Source: Agarophyton chilense
Lineage: Eukaryota; Rhodophyta; Florideophyceae; Gracilariales; Gracilariaceae
DNA: 64,000 nucleotides
Direction: 5' to 3'
NCBI GenBank assembly: GCA_030374765.1
Contig: JARGXX010000093.1
Coordinates: 310,001-374,000, forward strand
Shown: positions 24,391 through 35,144 of the stretch, in pieces
Numbering within the stretch: position 1 is the first letter of the stretch
Layout of the letters: each line of letters starts with the position of its first letter
The notes under the pieces: model-generated
The model's database searches: none
Told to the model about the DNA's origin: nothing
Seen by the model: the letters and a program-made list of their open reading frames with translations, nothing else
Translations under genes and position numbers: made by a program

Positions 24391-25140
24391 AATTAGAAGG
24401 CGATTGAGTATTGGTGAAATCGTTTTCATAGAAACACTCGGCGAATAAAACCCATCGAACGAAGTCGAAGCGGGGAAATTAAAAAGAATACCGTGGTCGG
24501 AAAGTAGGTGCATAATAAGATCTCGATTCTTCATACTCTTCATATGAGGAAAAAAATAACAAAGCGTAAAAAGAGCTTTAAATGACGATTCAGCGCCAAG
24601 AAAGGTCGTACTATTGGTTTAGCGCATTTTAGAGAAAATTTCCCAAATGACTGTGAAATATGGTCGCTTTAAACTTGTTGAGACGTTCCAGCCAACATCC
24701 AACCGACTCGTGTAGTAGTTAACAAAGCGCAAGAAATGGCTGTAAATGTCATCGAAAGTGTTCATTGTCAGTAAGAGACGAAACGCAATTGATGAAACGC
24801 TAAAGACTTACGTCAGTGTTCAAGATTTGGCAAGGAGATTTTAGACTTTAAACCAGTAAATTTTCCATGAACAAGAGTCTTGAGATAGGTTTCATCTGTT
24901 GTTGATAGGAAAATGTTATCGACGATCGTCACCAATCGTGGGCCTGTTCGGAAGCTCTTTCGAGAAGAATGGTATGGACGATGGTCACCAATCGGGGTTT
25001 GTTGGGAAGCTGTTTCAGTTTGAATTCGCGCGCCATTTTAGTGAGCATGATTACAACGTTGACAGATTGACGAAAATGCGTCAGAGATGTTGAGCCTCAA
25101 TTTTCTACTGGCGGAGGGCTAAACAGCCGCTACGGAGGTG
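24391..25140. other. AT-rich intergenic sequence
   Basis: No gene visible. It lies between the MULE relic and the repeat that borders the NB-ARC gene. ORFs are short and without pattern. GGTCACCAATCG..G occurs twice near 24926 and 24982 in a 50-60 bp imperfect direct repeat (ATGGACGATGGTCACCAATC in the second). Confidence 0.4.
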
Positions 25141-25149
25141 TTTTAGTGG

Positions 25150-25229
25150 GTACCAGAAGTTGCGCCTCAAGATTTGATTGGCTGGTCTCTAACGTCGGCC
25201 ACGCCGTGTCGATTCGGCACTGGCCTCTC
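25150..25229 (-). repeat. Dispersed repeat copy flanking the NB-ARC gene
   Basis: About 75 bp ending in ACGCCGTGTCGATTCGGCAC. It matches the reverse complement of 30164-30240 with substitutions. The two copies lie on either side of the NB-ARC/WD40 gene in opposite orientation. It looks like half of the hairpin repeat at 30164-30263. It overlaps nothing coding; the NB-ARC gene stops at 25291. Confidence 0.6.
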
Positions 25230-25290
25230 CTCCCCGAACCGCCGTATTCTCATACCGCTCTCCCGCTACTGCTCGAAGCATCCCACTTCC

Positions 25291-28200
25291 TTATCCAAAC
25301 CTACCAGAACCTGTATTCCGCTCCTGCCACTCCTCCATCAGCCTGTACATGTCGATACCTTCAAACGGTCCCTCTCGCTGTCTCATCAACGGAGACAGGC
25401 CTTGTAATGCTCCACAAGTACACTTTCCCCCGTAGAACACTCCACACGCCCGTTTCCTGCCGACACCCTCAGCTTTTCCAACTTCCCAGCTACTCCCTCC
25501 TCCTCTCCCCGATCCCTCCGTACACCCACGCTTCTTGTCCCCCGCTTCAACAAGCTCCAGATAATGCATACTCCCCTCTGACGACTGCAATCCCGCCGCA
25601 ATCCGCCCACTCGCTGCATAGTAGTCCCACTTGTATCCAAAGCCCTCGAGAGTTGCCAACACGACGCTGTCGCCCCCACCTCCATACTTAACACACTTGT
25701 CCCCAAATATCACTCTTCCATCCTCCTCCACATCGACAAATGCACCATCTTTTCCGCCTAGAAGAGAACGCAGCCTTCCCACGTCACCAATATTCCAATC
25801 GTTTTCTATCTTGAGACAATCCCCGCCCTCCACCTCCCACAACCGCGCCTGCTTGTCTTCCGCTCCAGATGCCAGCCGCGTCCCATCTTCAGACAACGCA
25901 ACGCACACGACTGCGCTACTGTGCCAAAAACCTGGATGTCCAACTGCTTCTCCCCTCTCCATGTCCCATACCCGTATCACCCCCCCGACCGACCCCGCTG
26001 CCAATCGCTTTCCGTCCCCAGACCAACCCACGCTCCATACTTGTGAGCCTAACCCCTGAAACACATGAATCCCATCCCCAATCACACCCCCCGTTTCGGC
26101 GTCCCACATATGCACGGTACCGTTCAGTACTCCCGCGGCCACTCGCTTCCCATCAGGCGAGAAAGCAACGCAGTTGATCTGAGAGCCGTGCTTGCCCGCT
26201 TCGTCTCCCAATGCCGCGCCACTCTTCAAGTCCCAAACACGCACCGTTTCGTCGAATGCTCCAGACGCGAAACGCGTCGAGTCTCCCAAAAAAGCAAAGC
26301 ATTGAACCCAGTTACTATGCCCCCGCAATATCTGCAGGACTCCCCGAGTCCTAACGTCCCAGACCCGCAACGTGCAGTCTAATGATCCCGATACCACAAG
26401 CCTCGAGTCCGCCGAAAATGCAACGCATGAAACAATACCACTATGCCCGAGGAGGACACCGTCCACCACCCCCTCCCCTTCCCGCATCTCCCATAAAAGT
26501 ACCGTCCCATCAGATGCACCTGATGCCAAACGCCCCCCGTCGGTCGAGAATGCAACGCACACAACGACATCGCTGTGACCACACAGCGCACTGCCCAACG
26601 TCTGTCCCGTCTCGACGGCCCATACCTGCACCGTCTTATCGCCAGACGCCGATGCTACTAGTTTTCCGTCCGCAGACCATGCAATACCCGCAATAATGCC
26701 ACTATGTCCACGTACTGAACGTCCCAACGGTTCCCCACTTGCAGCATCCCAAAGCCTCACTCCACCATATCCAGATCCCGATGCTATGCGTTTTCCGTCT
26801 ACCGAAAGAGCAACGCAGGCGACCTCGCTGCGGTGCCTATGCCGGGATCCACCCACTGCCTCCCCAGTTTCTGCATTCCACACTTGAACTGCACCAGATT
26901 TGTGCCCTGTAACGACGCGAGCCCCATCTCTGGAGCAACATATCGTTAGAACGGAGCCCAGAACTTCTAACTCCCTGGACGACCCGTCCTCATCAAAGGC
27001 TACGTCGTCATCGGAAGAGGATCCTGCCAGAAACCGTTCACGAGCCTCGGAATCATTCAAATACTTCAGCATAAAGGCACTCAAATCCTGAGGAACTTGC
27101 GAGCTGCAATTCCTACCCCACAGCGACACAGTCTTCTCAACTTGTCCACCTACAATAGTGCTAAAAAACGTACTGTCCTTGTCTGGAAACCCACGGCCGC
27201 ATACAAAGAGCTTCTTGCCATCGTCTGAGGGCGTGATCCATTGCACCAGTCCGCGGCATATTACGGTGCTTTGCAGTACACCACCTGGTTCGGGTAGGCA
27301 TATGGACAAGGCCTTGACCCACGGCTTCTCTGCATACCGCTCAATATCTTCCAAGTACACCCTTATAGCTTCCGCCCGTTTGGATCGCCGAAGAAGACGA
27401 GCATAGAGCTGAAACCAGACCTCTGCAGGATTCCGAGACACAAATGGTGAGCTCAGTCTTGCCGCACCTGCTAGAATCTTCAAACACCACTCGTCACTTC
27501 CTGGTTGCAAATCCGCTTCGCGTTCCTCTCTTCGCACTGCCACCATTACCCCGAAGTCATTTTCGAGCTGGAGAATTTCACCCAAACAAAGTCGTTTCGC
27601 AGTCCATTTCGGATTCATCAACAAGCAGTGTAGTTCCTCTCCCAACCCCGCGCCTACTAGATGGCGAGAAACATTGTCACGAATGTAGTCTTCATTGAAT
27701 ATGTCATCCTTTGTCCAGTCCCGGCATTTAACTGAACTCCGGTAATCAGTTGGATCCTCTTCCGGCAGGTATTTTCCAAGAAGCTTACGATGCCACTTGG
27801 TTTTTTCCCCACGCTTCGCGCATTCATCCTGCGCAAAAGTTAAATGCAAACTGTGTAATGATATCCCTGGGGTCAATTTGCCATTCAATATTCGATTTTC
27901 TCTCTGAGCCAGATTTGCATTCTCTAGGGCTTGCAGCATGCGTAACGCTTCGTGCTCATCATTTGAGTCCCAGAGAAGCTCAAGGACGGTAACAGGGATC
28001 CAGCCTTGCTGCTGCAGTACTATGAGTGTTCGATACACCTCTGACATCGGCATTTTAGGTTGAAAGGGGAGGCTTTGAGTTAGATACTTGTCCAATATTG
28101 TCAGAGACGTCGCGAAAGCCATCGACAAATTCTCATAAGGATCATTAGCGACAAAGTCATGTAGAAGATATTCTCGATGTTTTTGTAGTTCAGATAAATA

Positions 28201-29529
28201 TGCATCCCAAGTCTCTCGCATGTTAGTCGCAGAATGCATCTGCGCGAGCTGAATCTTCACGGCGCAACCAGCAACCGCCAGTGCCATTGGCAGTCCTCCG
28301 CAAAATTCTAAGACATGTTCCACAATACTCTTGCAGACTTCGACTTGTTCGGCTTCTAACCCGGCAGAAGCAAGAAGAATCTGCAGTGACATCTCATGAT
28401 CTCGTGCGTCGAAATGAACCGCTAAGGCGTCCACTGTTAGCCTTAGGTCACGCGTCGTGAAAACCACGCGGCTGCCGCATTCTACATCCACAATGCGTGA
28501 CAAACGAGACACGACACCGCGGCCACATTCATTCTCATGCCAAGCATCGTCGATGAGCAGCAGAATACACTTACACTCAAACCATTTCCTTGCACTTGAC
28601 AAGGATGTATCAAAAGTATCATCTTCTTTGATTTTCCTGGCCGCTCGCTCTCCACCACTCTCCTTGACAATCTTTTCCACCTGTCCCATGATATGAGGAA
28701 CCTTCGCCTCCTTTCCAAGTGTGATGAAATAGATACCGTCCCGAAAACGCTCTCGAATGTCAGGGTCTTTTGCTAGCCCTCGGAGCGCACATGATTTGCC
28801 GACTCCACTCATTCCATCCGTTCCGATCAAATGAGAAAGACGCGAACCCACTGCTGCAATGCTCTGAGTCCCATTACTCTGAAGAACTTTCATCTTCAGA
28901 TGTCCTTCAGGATTACTCCTTCGAGGAACAGGTGGTTCCAATTCCGGATTGCAGTTGAAGTTGAGAACGACATGAGACGGGTTCTCCGGAACATTAAAAC
29001 AGGGACGAAATGAATCTGGTTCGTCACCAGGAGCGATAGCGTCTGTGAGTGGTCTCAACTGGCGCTCTATCGCGTCCACAACGTGCTCTGCATTCTGGGT
29101 AATCAACGTGGCGGTCATGAAGCACGATTTTATGTCACGCAGAAGCTCGTCGGCATGAAGAGCACTTGTCTCTAGTTCCGACAGCCAGCTGCTGGTAGCG
29201 AGGGCCCTCACACATCGGAACACAGGGTTTTTGAGTCTTCTCATCTTCCTCTGGAGTCTGACGCATGTTTCATGAAGGTTCTGCTTTAGTTCCTCGATCC
29301 GTACGGCGAAAAAGAGCTGATAGTCATCAGATAGGTTGAGGGTGTTATCCCTACACTGTGCAGCCAGCGGGGAAAGCTCATCCTGAAAACGTTTGAAGAT
29401 TGCTGCAAGTGAGTTCGCCAGTTCTGGGTTGCGATAAGCTTTTTCGACCCAATCCTTGCCCCCGTTGAAAATGTTGACCACTTGCTCAGCGAGAGCATAC
29501 GCTTCCGACACAGCAAGTAATGTGGCCAT
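25291..29529 (-). CDS. NB-ARC/WD40 STAND-type protein (1412 aa)
   Basis: A single open exon, ATG at 29529, TAA at 25291-25293; a GTG one codon upstream is not needed. Residues 1-165 are helical with no known signature. The NB-ARC ATPase follows: Walker A GMSGVGKS at about 240-247, Walker B LLLIDDAW at about 324-331, sensor-like GSRVVFTTRD at about 353-362 and GGLPMAL at about 412-418. A winged-helix-like and linker part runs to about 770, with a Ser/Asp-rich acidic stretch near 838-852. At least nine WD40 repeats (GH...V..VAFS.DG...ASG..D.TVR.WD) fill about 860-1250. Such proteins oligomerise on nucleotide exchange and sense ligands through the propeller. Their role in algae is unproven; surveillance or cell-death signalling is inference. 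No inactivating change is seen, which is unusual in this window. Confidence 0.92.
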   Translation of the reverse strand: MATLLAVSEAYALAEQVVNIFNGGKDWVEKAYRNPELANSLAAIFKRFQDELSPLAAQCRDNTLNLSDDYQLFFAVRIEELKQNLHETCVRLQRKMRRLKNPVFRCVRALATSSWLSELETSALHADELLRDIKSCFMTATLITQNAEHVVDAIERQLRPLTDAIAPGDEPDSFRPCFNVPENPSHVVLNFNCNPELEPPVPRRSNPEGHLKMKVLQSNGTQSIAAVGSRLSHLIGTDGMSGVGKSCALRGLAKDPDIRERFRDGIYFITLGKEAKVPHIMGQVEKIVKESGGERAARKIKEDDTFDTSLSSARKWFECKCILLLIDDAWHENECGRGVVSRLSRIVDVECGSRVVFTTRDLRLTVDALAVHFDARDHEMSLQILLASAGLEAEQVEVCKSIVEHVLEFCGGLPMALAVAGCAVKIQLAQMHSATNMRETWDAYLSELQKHREYLLHDFVANDPYENLSMAFATSLTILDKYLTQSLPFQPKMPMSEVYRTLIVLQQQGWIPVTVLELLWDSNDEHEALRMLQALENANLAQRENRILNGKLTPGISLHSLHLTFAQDECAKRGEKTKWHRKLLGKYLPEEDPTDYRSSVKCRDWTKDDIFNEDYIRDNVSRHLVGAGLGEELHCLLMNPKWTAKRLCLGEILQLENDFGVMVAVRREEREADLQPGSDEWCLKILAGAARLSSPFVSRNPAEVWFQLYARLLRRSKRAEAIRVYLEDIERYAEKPWVKALSICLPEPGGVLQSTVICRGLVQWITPSDDGKKLFVCGRGFPDKDSTFFSTIVGGQVEKTVSLWGRNCSSQVPQDLSAFMLKYLNDSEARERFLAGSSSDDDVAFDEDGSSRELEVLGSVLTICCSRDGARVVTGHKSGAVQVWNAETGEAVGGSRHRHRSEVACVALSVDGKRIASGSGYGGVRLWDAASGEPLGRSVRGHSGIIAGIAWSADGKLVASASGDKTVQVWAVETGQTLGSALCGHSDVVVCVAFSTDGGRLASGASDGTVLLWEMREGEGVVDGVLLGHSGIVSCVAFSADSRLVVSGSLDCTLRVWDVRTRGVLQILRGHSNWVQCFAFLGDSTRFASGAFDETVRVWDLKSGAALGDEAGKHGSQINCVAFSPDGKRVAAGVLNGTVHMWDAETGGVIGDGIHVFQGLGSQVWSVGWSGDGKRLAAGSVGGVIRVWDMERGEAVGHPGFWHSSAVVCVALSEDGTRLASGAEDKQARLWEVEGGDCLKIENDWNIGDVGRLRSLLGGKDGAFVDVEEDGRVIFGDKCVKYGGGGDSVVLATLEGFGYKWDYYAASGRIAAGLQSSEGSMHYLELVEAGDKKRGCTEGSGRGGGSSWEVGKAEGVGRKRACGVFYGGKCTCGALQGLSPLMRQREGPFEGIDMYRLMEEWQERNTGSGRFG

Positions 29530-30163
29530 CACATTTTCTTGTCGCTGACCTCAGGAGGACAGGGATTACGCGGGATGCGTTCAAGAGCTTCAAATTGCAG
29601 GGTCCCAAGAGGTGGCAAACGAGCGATGCACGCAAGAATAGATATGGGGGAACTCTTTCAGTTCTGGGATGAAGTAAAAGAAGTAGAGACGACGCGTTAT
29701 AAAAACAGGCGAGAACCCATCGTGTTCAGCGTTTGTTGCTTACTTGAAGTTCACGGAATCTAGCACCTGGAATTGACCCCGAGAAGTTGCTCGGCTGATC
29801 CAGATAGCTTTTGCAAAAAAGCTCGTTGAGAAAACGTATATGAAAAGTGTGTGTGAAAGGTAAGAGCCCTTCCTGATACAACGGTACATCTCACCTTTCA
29901 TCAGTCGTCGCCGCTGAATTTATTGCGAAGGATGTGGGTGGATCTTGTCATTGCTCTTCTCGACGAGCAGTTACGAATGGATCCACGTTAAAAAAGATGA
30001 GCTTGTAATGCGCCACAAGAAAAAACACAAAGAAATACCGACATACGAGGCTCCCTTTGCCAACAATCTTGTGCTTGATGAGCTTGGACATCTCCCGAAC
30101 CGACGCCAGTTGGAGATTCGCAGCCGCGGTATGCTCACATGCTTTGTGGATAAGAAAACAGGG
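29530..30163. other. Upstream region of the NB-ARC gene
   Basis: Contains the presumed promoter of the minus-strand NB-ARC gene. The sequence at 29697-29707 (GTTATAAAAAC) holds a TATA-like core, but in better orientation for the plus strand. An ORF at 29945-30313 (+) overlaps the hairpin repeat and is not credible as a gene. Confidence 0.35.
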
Positions 30164-30263
30164 CAAGTGCCGAATCGACACGGCGTCGCCGAAGTCGAAC
30201 TTCCGGCCAATCAGAAGCTGAGGTTCAACATCCTCACGACGCCGTGTCAATTTGGCACTTGCC
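30164..30263. repeat. Hairpin repeat with 27 bp arms
   Basis: The left arm GGCAAGTGCCGAATCGACAC+GGCGTCG (30164-30190) is complementary to the right arm 30237-30263 except for about two bases, with a 46 bp spacer. It is a foldback element of about 100 bp. Sequence related to its left arm plus spacer recurs at 25150-25229. Confidence 0.65.
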
Positions 30264-30433
30264 AGCACTGTCGTGCAATTTGTGAGCAAGGACAAAATAA
30301 TACACGGCGTTAAAGACGTATTAATTAGACTGAATAGTGTTAAAGTAATTGCAACAACTTTGAAGGATTTGTCTGGTGATGTATGGGGCAAAACGTTGCT
30401 GTCAGTTGATACAGATGGTGCTGCTTATCCCCG

Positions 30434-30608
30434 CTCTCGGGGGGTGATGGATTTCATCACCCTTTTTTTGGGGTGAAATTGGGGTGAGGAGGTCCTACTT
30501 CACCCTGGCAGGGTAAGGGAGTCCCGCTCCCGGGTGAACCTCACCCTAAATCAGGGTGACATCACCCCATCCCTCACCCAGTGGGACCCACTCCTCACCC
30601 CGCGGGAG
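30434..30608 (+). mobile_element. GGGGTGA MITE, copy 1
   Basis: About 175 bp with imperfect terminal inverted repeats: CTCTCGGGGGGTGATGGAT on the left and the complement of CTCCCGCGGGGTGAGGAGT on the right. GGGTGA/TCACCC words recur inside in both directions, so a transcript could fold extensively. An inverted copy lies at 46608-46760 and a fragment at 44157-44183. It has no coding capacity. No target duplication was recognised. Confidence 0.7.
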
Positions 30609-32123
30609 TTCAAGGCTCGTTGAAATCGGTGCTTTGGACAGACTTTGCAGGAGCAAGAATTGTTGGTAACGAGAAGTATAATACTCCTCACCACTTGTGA
30701 TACATCTATTATACCTACGCTTCAAAGGCAAACATTCTCAACCCGTTCCTCATATCTCTGTGAAGCCAAGACAAAAAACAAATAGTTTTATTACAATAGC
30801 GCTTTAACAGCATACCGGTTTGCTTATTGCTGTTACCAACGGTAATTCTTGCTATAACACTTTTTATACTGCAATAGCACTACTTATAGTACGAACTAGT
30901 CAGACAATGTGTCACAATATGTTCAGTTTTGACTAATTGCAACAAAATATTCACTTGCAATGCCCTCGTGAGAAATATGTTTTACCCCAACACTTTAGTG
31001 GTGCTCAACACAATTTCCGAAATTACCCAGTTCTGGCGCGCTGGATGTGTGTTCAACACTTTTGATGTGGATCGAAGACGAGAAAACCGGCTTGTGCAGT
31101 AACGAGAGACGTGGCGTAATTCAGTGATGAAATGGCTCTTGAACAAAGAAGGTTGATATGTTACTCTTGTGCGTTTTCGATGCGACTTTTACTGCACTTT
31201 TGACGCACACCAAGTTCACACGTCAGGCTGCCGTCCCATCCATTACTCCAGGCTGGTAAGTGTTCTTTTGAGCAGCCATTGCACCACCGCGCCACGCACA
31301 CGTACAGTTGTGAGATTCCAGAAGGAAAAATGACTGCCAGGTAGGGCACGTTCAGAAGCATCCAGTACAGGCATGAACAATGCAAGAACAGGAGGTCGTA
31401 TGGAATTGATAATGAGGCGCCAACGAAAAGAAGAGCAAGGCAAGAGGGTAGAGGTAAAACAGATAGAAAGCATTTAGAGTGCACTTGAGAATGGGATGCT
31501 CCGAATGCAGAGAAGCACATGGTAAGCGGAGTGGAGGAGCTATAATAGCACTAGAGGCACGATAATAGGCGGCAGCTGAAAATGCAGACACAGTCTGGAA
31601 GAGGCGGAAACGACGTGGCAAGAGAACTGTATAATGCTAAAACGTAAGAGTCTAGAAGAGACACGAAAGAGACAGAAGTAGTCTACTTAAGGGGGAGAAT
31701 AGAGGAAGAAGGGGAGGATCGAGGGAACGAAAAAGAAAAGGAGAAGAACGAAGGGGATTAGATTCTTGGTCGTAAAACTTTACTCAGAGACGCTGCGTCT
31801 CTCGGCTGCTGCTATATACCTTCCCCGTAGAGATTATACTATAGCACTAACATCCGCAAACGCCATAAAAGTATACAGCCGCCGCGCTTTTGCAATTCGA
31901 CACGCCACCTCTATGCCCTACCGCAGCCAAACATGCTCCACCTCAAGTTCCTTTATGAACACGCTCCTATGTGTCGCAGGTAGCGCAAGGTCCGCGAGTG
32001 ACATGAAAACAATCGAGCTCACTGCCAGCTCTCTGGCTCCGCTTTCACACGCCGCCAAGTCAGTTATCCTTGCAGCTATCCTCGCCGTCAACTTTGTGCT
32101 CTTTTCGCGACATTGTGGCAACA
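30609..32123. other. Intergenic DNA left of element B
   Basis: No gene recognised. 31640-31760 is strongly purine-rich on the plus strand (GGGGGAGAATAGAGGAAGAA and similar). ORFs at 31161-31520 (-) and 31766-32128 (+) have no recognisable features, and the second runs into the LTR of element B. Confidence 0.4.
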
Positions 32124-32988
32124 TGTAGGAATATGCCCCCAAGGGGGAAAACCTACGAAGACGTCCGGATCTTCCTCTCACGAGGTAACCGGCGCGGTAG
32201 AGCCCTCCCAGGGATCGGCGCGCAATGCCGGGTGTAAGCCGGAGCCGAACCGTCGCGACGGGCGCAGGGAGGCTGAAAGAAGCCGAGAATATCCGCCGAA
32301 GCGGTGCTTGCGTATCCTCTGAGGAGGCAAAACCCACGAGAGTGGCGAGCATGACAGGTGTCAGTGCGAGCCGCAAGAGCGGGAATTGCCAAATGAAGGG
32401 GAGGAAAAGGGAAGGAAAATGGGAACGGAGGCAAGAGGGCGACGTTGACCACGAGTCACAAGAGGGGACTCGAGAATAGCCGGCACTGCCGGGTGTAGCA
32501 AACTGTATACACGGGCGGAACCACGAAAGTGGGAATAGATACCCAACACACGAAGACTGCTTGAACGTCCAAGGGGGTTGGGAAGCCGTGCACCACGGGA
32601 AATCCCTCCGTAAGGAGTTGTATATCCGCGCAGGCGGTTCGACCCAGAGCCAAGATCTGGAAGACCAAGATCACCCTTGTTGGGGAGACTTTACTGGACC
32701 GGCGGCCGCGAGGCCGGCGGCCTAAGTACTGTAGTCACCGTAGAATACAATAAATAAAGTCTATCCTAAATAGCTAAATGTGGGTCTAACAAAAGGGGCC
32801 AATCTGGCGGCTTTGTGTCGCGCGGGCGCTGCGGCCACGTGTATGGCACCCGGTCCCGCCGGTGCATCACCGGCGTTCCGGGTGTCGCCGTGAAAGCGGA
32901 TTACTCCTACTCATAAGGAGGTTGCACGCCGGAGGCTCCGGAGAAAACTTAAGTCACCAAAAACCTCCCTGGAGGACGTTGCTCTTCA
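32124..32988 (-). repeat. 3' LTR of element B
   Basis: 865 bp. Read on the minus strand it starts TGAAGAGCAACGTCC and ends with TACA. It matches 42658-43521 closely, with scattered substitutions. Long ORFs inside it (152 and 99 codons on the minus strand) also occur in the other LTR and are not genes. Confidence 0.88.
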
Positions 32989-33003
32989 TATCCCCCCCCT
33001 TAA
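32989..33003 (-). other. Polypurine tract of element B
   Basis: On the minus strand CTTAAGGGGGGGATA lies directly before the LTR start TGAAG. It corresponds to AGAAGGAGGATA of element A. Confidence 0.65.
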
Positions 33004-33158
33004 GACAGGGCGAACACCTCGAAGAGGAAGTCGGCATGGCAGCTCGTCATGATAAGAGCGCGTCCGACACCGGGTCTCCGGAAACCAACACACCTTCACC
33101 AAGGATCCCACGCACGCTCTCCGCATCCGATTCCAACAACAGCACACTAACACGCACC

Positions 33159-34811
33159 ATGTCCAACCCCGACCATCATAACACATCCGCGACTCCCGCC
33201 CTTGGCGGTTCCACCGGCTTCCGGTCCGCGCCCCACCCTGGGGATGTTACCAACCTCGCGTACGAAGACCGCCGTATTGGCGCCCGCTTTCGCGGACAGG
33301 CGGACCCACCGCAGTGGCCGACCTACGACGCCCTTGTGGGTGCAAATCCGAGAACTCGGCATGGCTCCGCGATGTTGCGGTATGCGCCTTGGTTTCACCC
33401 ATTGGCTGTCCGCGACGAGGATTTGATCCAATCCTACACCGATAATTCGGAGATGCTCCCGGGCGACCTGTTCGGCGTGGTGAACATGTCCTGGGATTGG
33501 CGTAATCGCATCGCCATCCCGGTACACCACATACTTCGCTGACGCGGTGAATCCTCTGCGGAGGCTCAGGCCGCGCTTGTGCGGATCGCTTATCTCAGGC
33601 ACCATCGGGCGCCTTTCGAGTTCCCGATACCGCCAAAGGTCGAATTCGACGTCCACCTTTACCGCATTCGCGGGGAAATATCGTACTGTGACCGTCTTAA
33701 CGGATTGGAAACCCTCGCTTGGAGGGGCACACCGATCGCTCGGCAAGAAGGCCTTTGCTGGGCACGACCGAGTCTTCGGGCAGAGTTCCGCTACCAACCG
33801 CGGCAGTCGCGCTCGAACATCCTTCAGAACTTCATCCGCGATGAGCGGCGTTGGCGGGCCCAGACCGGGTATTTCGTACCGTATCAGAACACGGAGATTG
33901 AGCGCATCGCGCCTGCTCACCGACATGGTCGGTACGTCAGTCTCCCAGACTGGTGGTCCTCCTTGGAGGCGTGCTGGGGTTGCTTCATTGAGCTGCCCCC
34001 AGTCTTCACCTATGTAGGGTCGTCGTTCTTGAACGATCCCCAGTCGGGGTGGTGGTCCGTCGTGGTAAGCGAATGGGCCGTCCGCACTGCGGCTTTTATC
34101 CTCGCTGAGGCGTACGACCAATACCGATTGTGGTACGTGCCACCGCGTGTGCGGGCTGCGATCCGCCGTTTGGACATGCGCATCCCCCTCGGGGGCGAGG
34201 CGAACGAAGAAGAGATGCTGGGCCTCCTCGACTTTGTGGAGGGGGTCCGGTGGGATGAGGTCCCGCTGGAGAACTCCCAACGCATTCAACCGCGTCGCGG
34301 GTCTGGCCCCGGATTCGGGAGGAATACCACGCTAGCGGGGGATTTCATCTACTTCGACCCCTGGGATTACCACGAGATCAGCCGCGAGGAAGCGGAAGCC
34401 AACCGGCATGCGCCGCGTAAAGTCCCGCACGACCACCCGCGAGGGTATGTCGACTCGAGCGACTATTACCGCGACTATGCCGATGGTGACCCGATGGTCG
34501 ACAACGAACCGGAGGATCCGGGTTACGCTCCGATGGAGGGTGACAAGTCCGGCGAGGCCGGTGAGGGGTCCGTTGAATACGGTGGTGCGGCTCCATCCGG
34601 GGCTGCTGATGCCGTGCGAACGGATTCCTATCCGACTCCATCGGTGGGGGGCCCGCCCGCAACTGCTGCTGGCGCGGAGCGGGGCGAGGTCATCGCGCGC
34701 TTCCTTCGGGAGGTGGGGCTTCGCCCTTCCGAGATCTCGGGTGATCTGGCCGCCATGCGCGATGCCTTAGCCAGCCGCCTGGGCGGGGGTCCACGTCGTG
34801 CGGAGGAATGA
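33159..34811 (+). pseudogene. Conserved antisense ORF of element B (aORF-B), one internal TGA
   Basis: 551 codons opposite to gag-pol, beginning at an ATG 170 bp inside the 3' LTR and ending 333 bp from the pol stop. The N-terminus aligns with that of aORF-A (STGFRSAPHPGD against LSGFHSAPLPRE), which supports this start over upstream ATGs such as 33036. The only interruption is TGA at 33540-33542 (context CGC TGA CGC), where aORF-A has CGA. After it the same frame continues without a break to 34811. Shared motifs: SWDWRNR, YCDRLNGLE, CWARPSLRAEFR, VPYQNTEIERI, CWGC, EAYDQYRLWYVP. The tail is acidic and Gly/Pro/Ala-rich and ends with RDALASRLGG. No known domain. It may be a recent nonsense allele or, less likely, a readthrough site. 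Confidence 0.72.
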
Positions 34812-35144
34812 CCGGAGCTTCCGGTAGAATGTAGGGCGGCGCCACTAGGGCGCCCTTGCCAGTAGTGAGAAATGAAAAGAAGAGGTTCGCCTTTCCGACT
34901 CCCTTTCCCAAGTCCGCTTCTTTCTTTCCGGGGTACCGGCCTTCTACCGGGGTTCCGGCGTTGCAGGGAACCAGCCTAGCTGGGAGTTCGGTGTTTAACG
35001 GTGGGCGCTTCGCGCGCGGACCAGGTAACTGGCACGACCACCAACGACGTTGGGATAGCGTGAGCGGTTGCTTCCTTCCCCGCGTTGGGGAATGGACGGA
35101 GATGGCGCGTGGCGCCATCAGCCATCCTATTCCGTGTTCACGGT

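Noticed and set aside
25386..29013. Many ORFs of 60-180 codons on the plus strand inside the NB-ARC gene
   Set aside because: They come from the GC composition of the coding strand; the NB-ARC/WD40 reading explains the region.
29945..30313. 122-codon ORF upstream of the NB-ARC gene
   Set aside because: Its second half is the foldback repeat and the first half has no recognisable feature.
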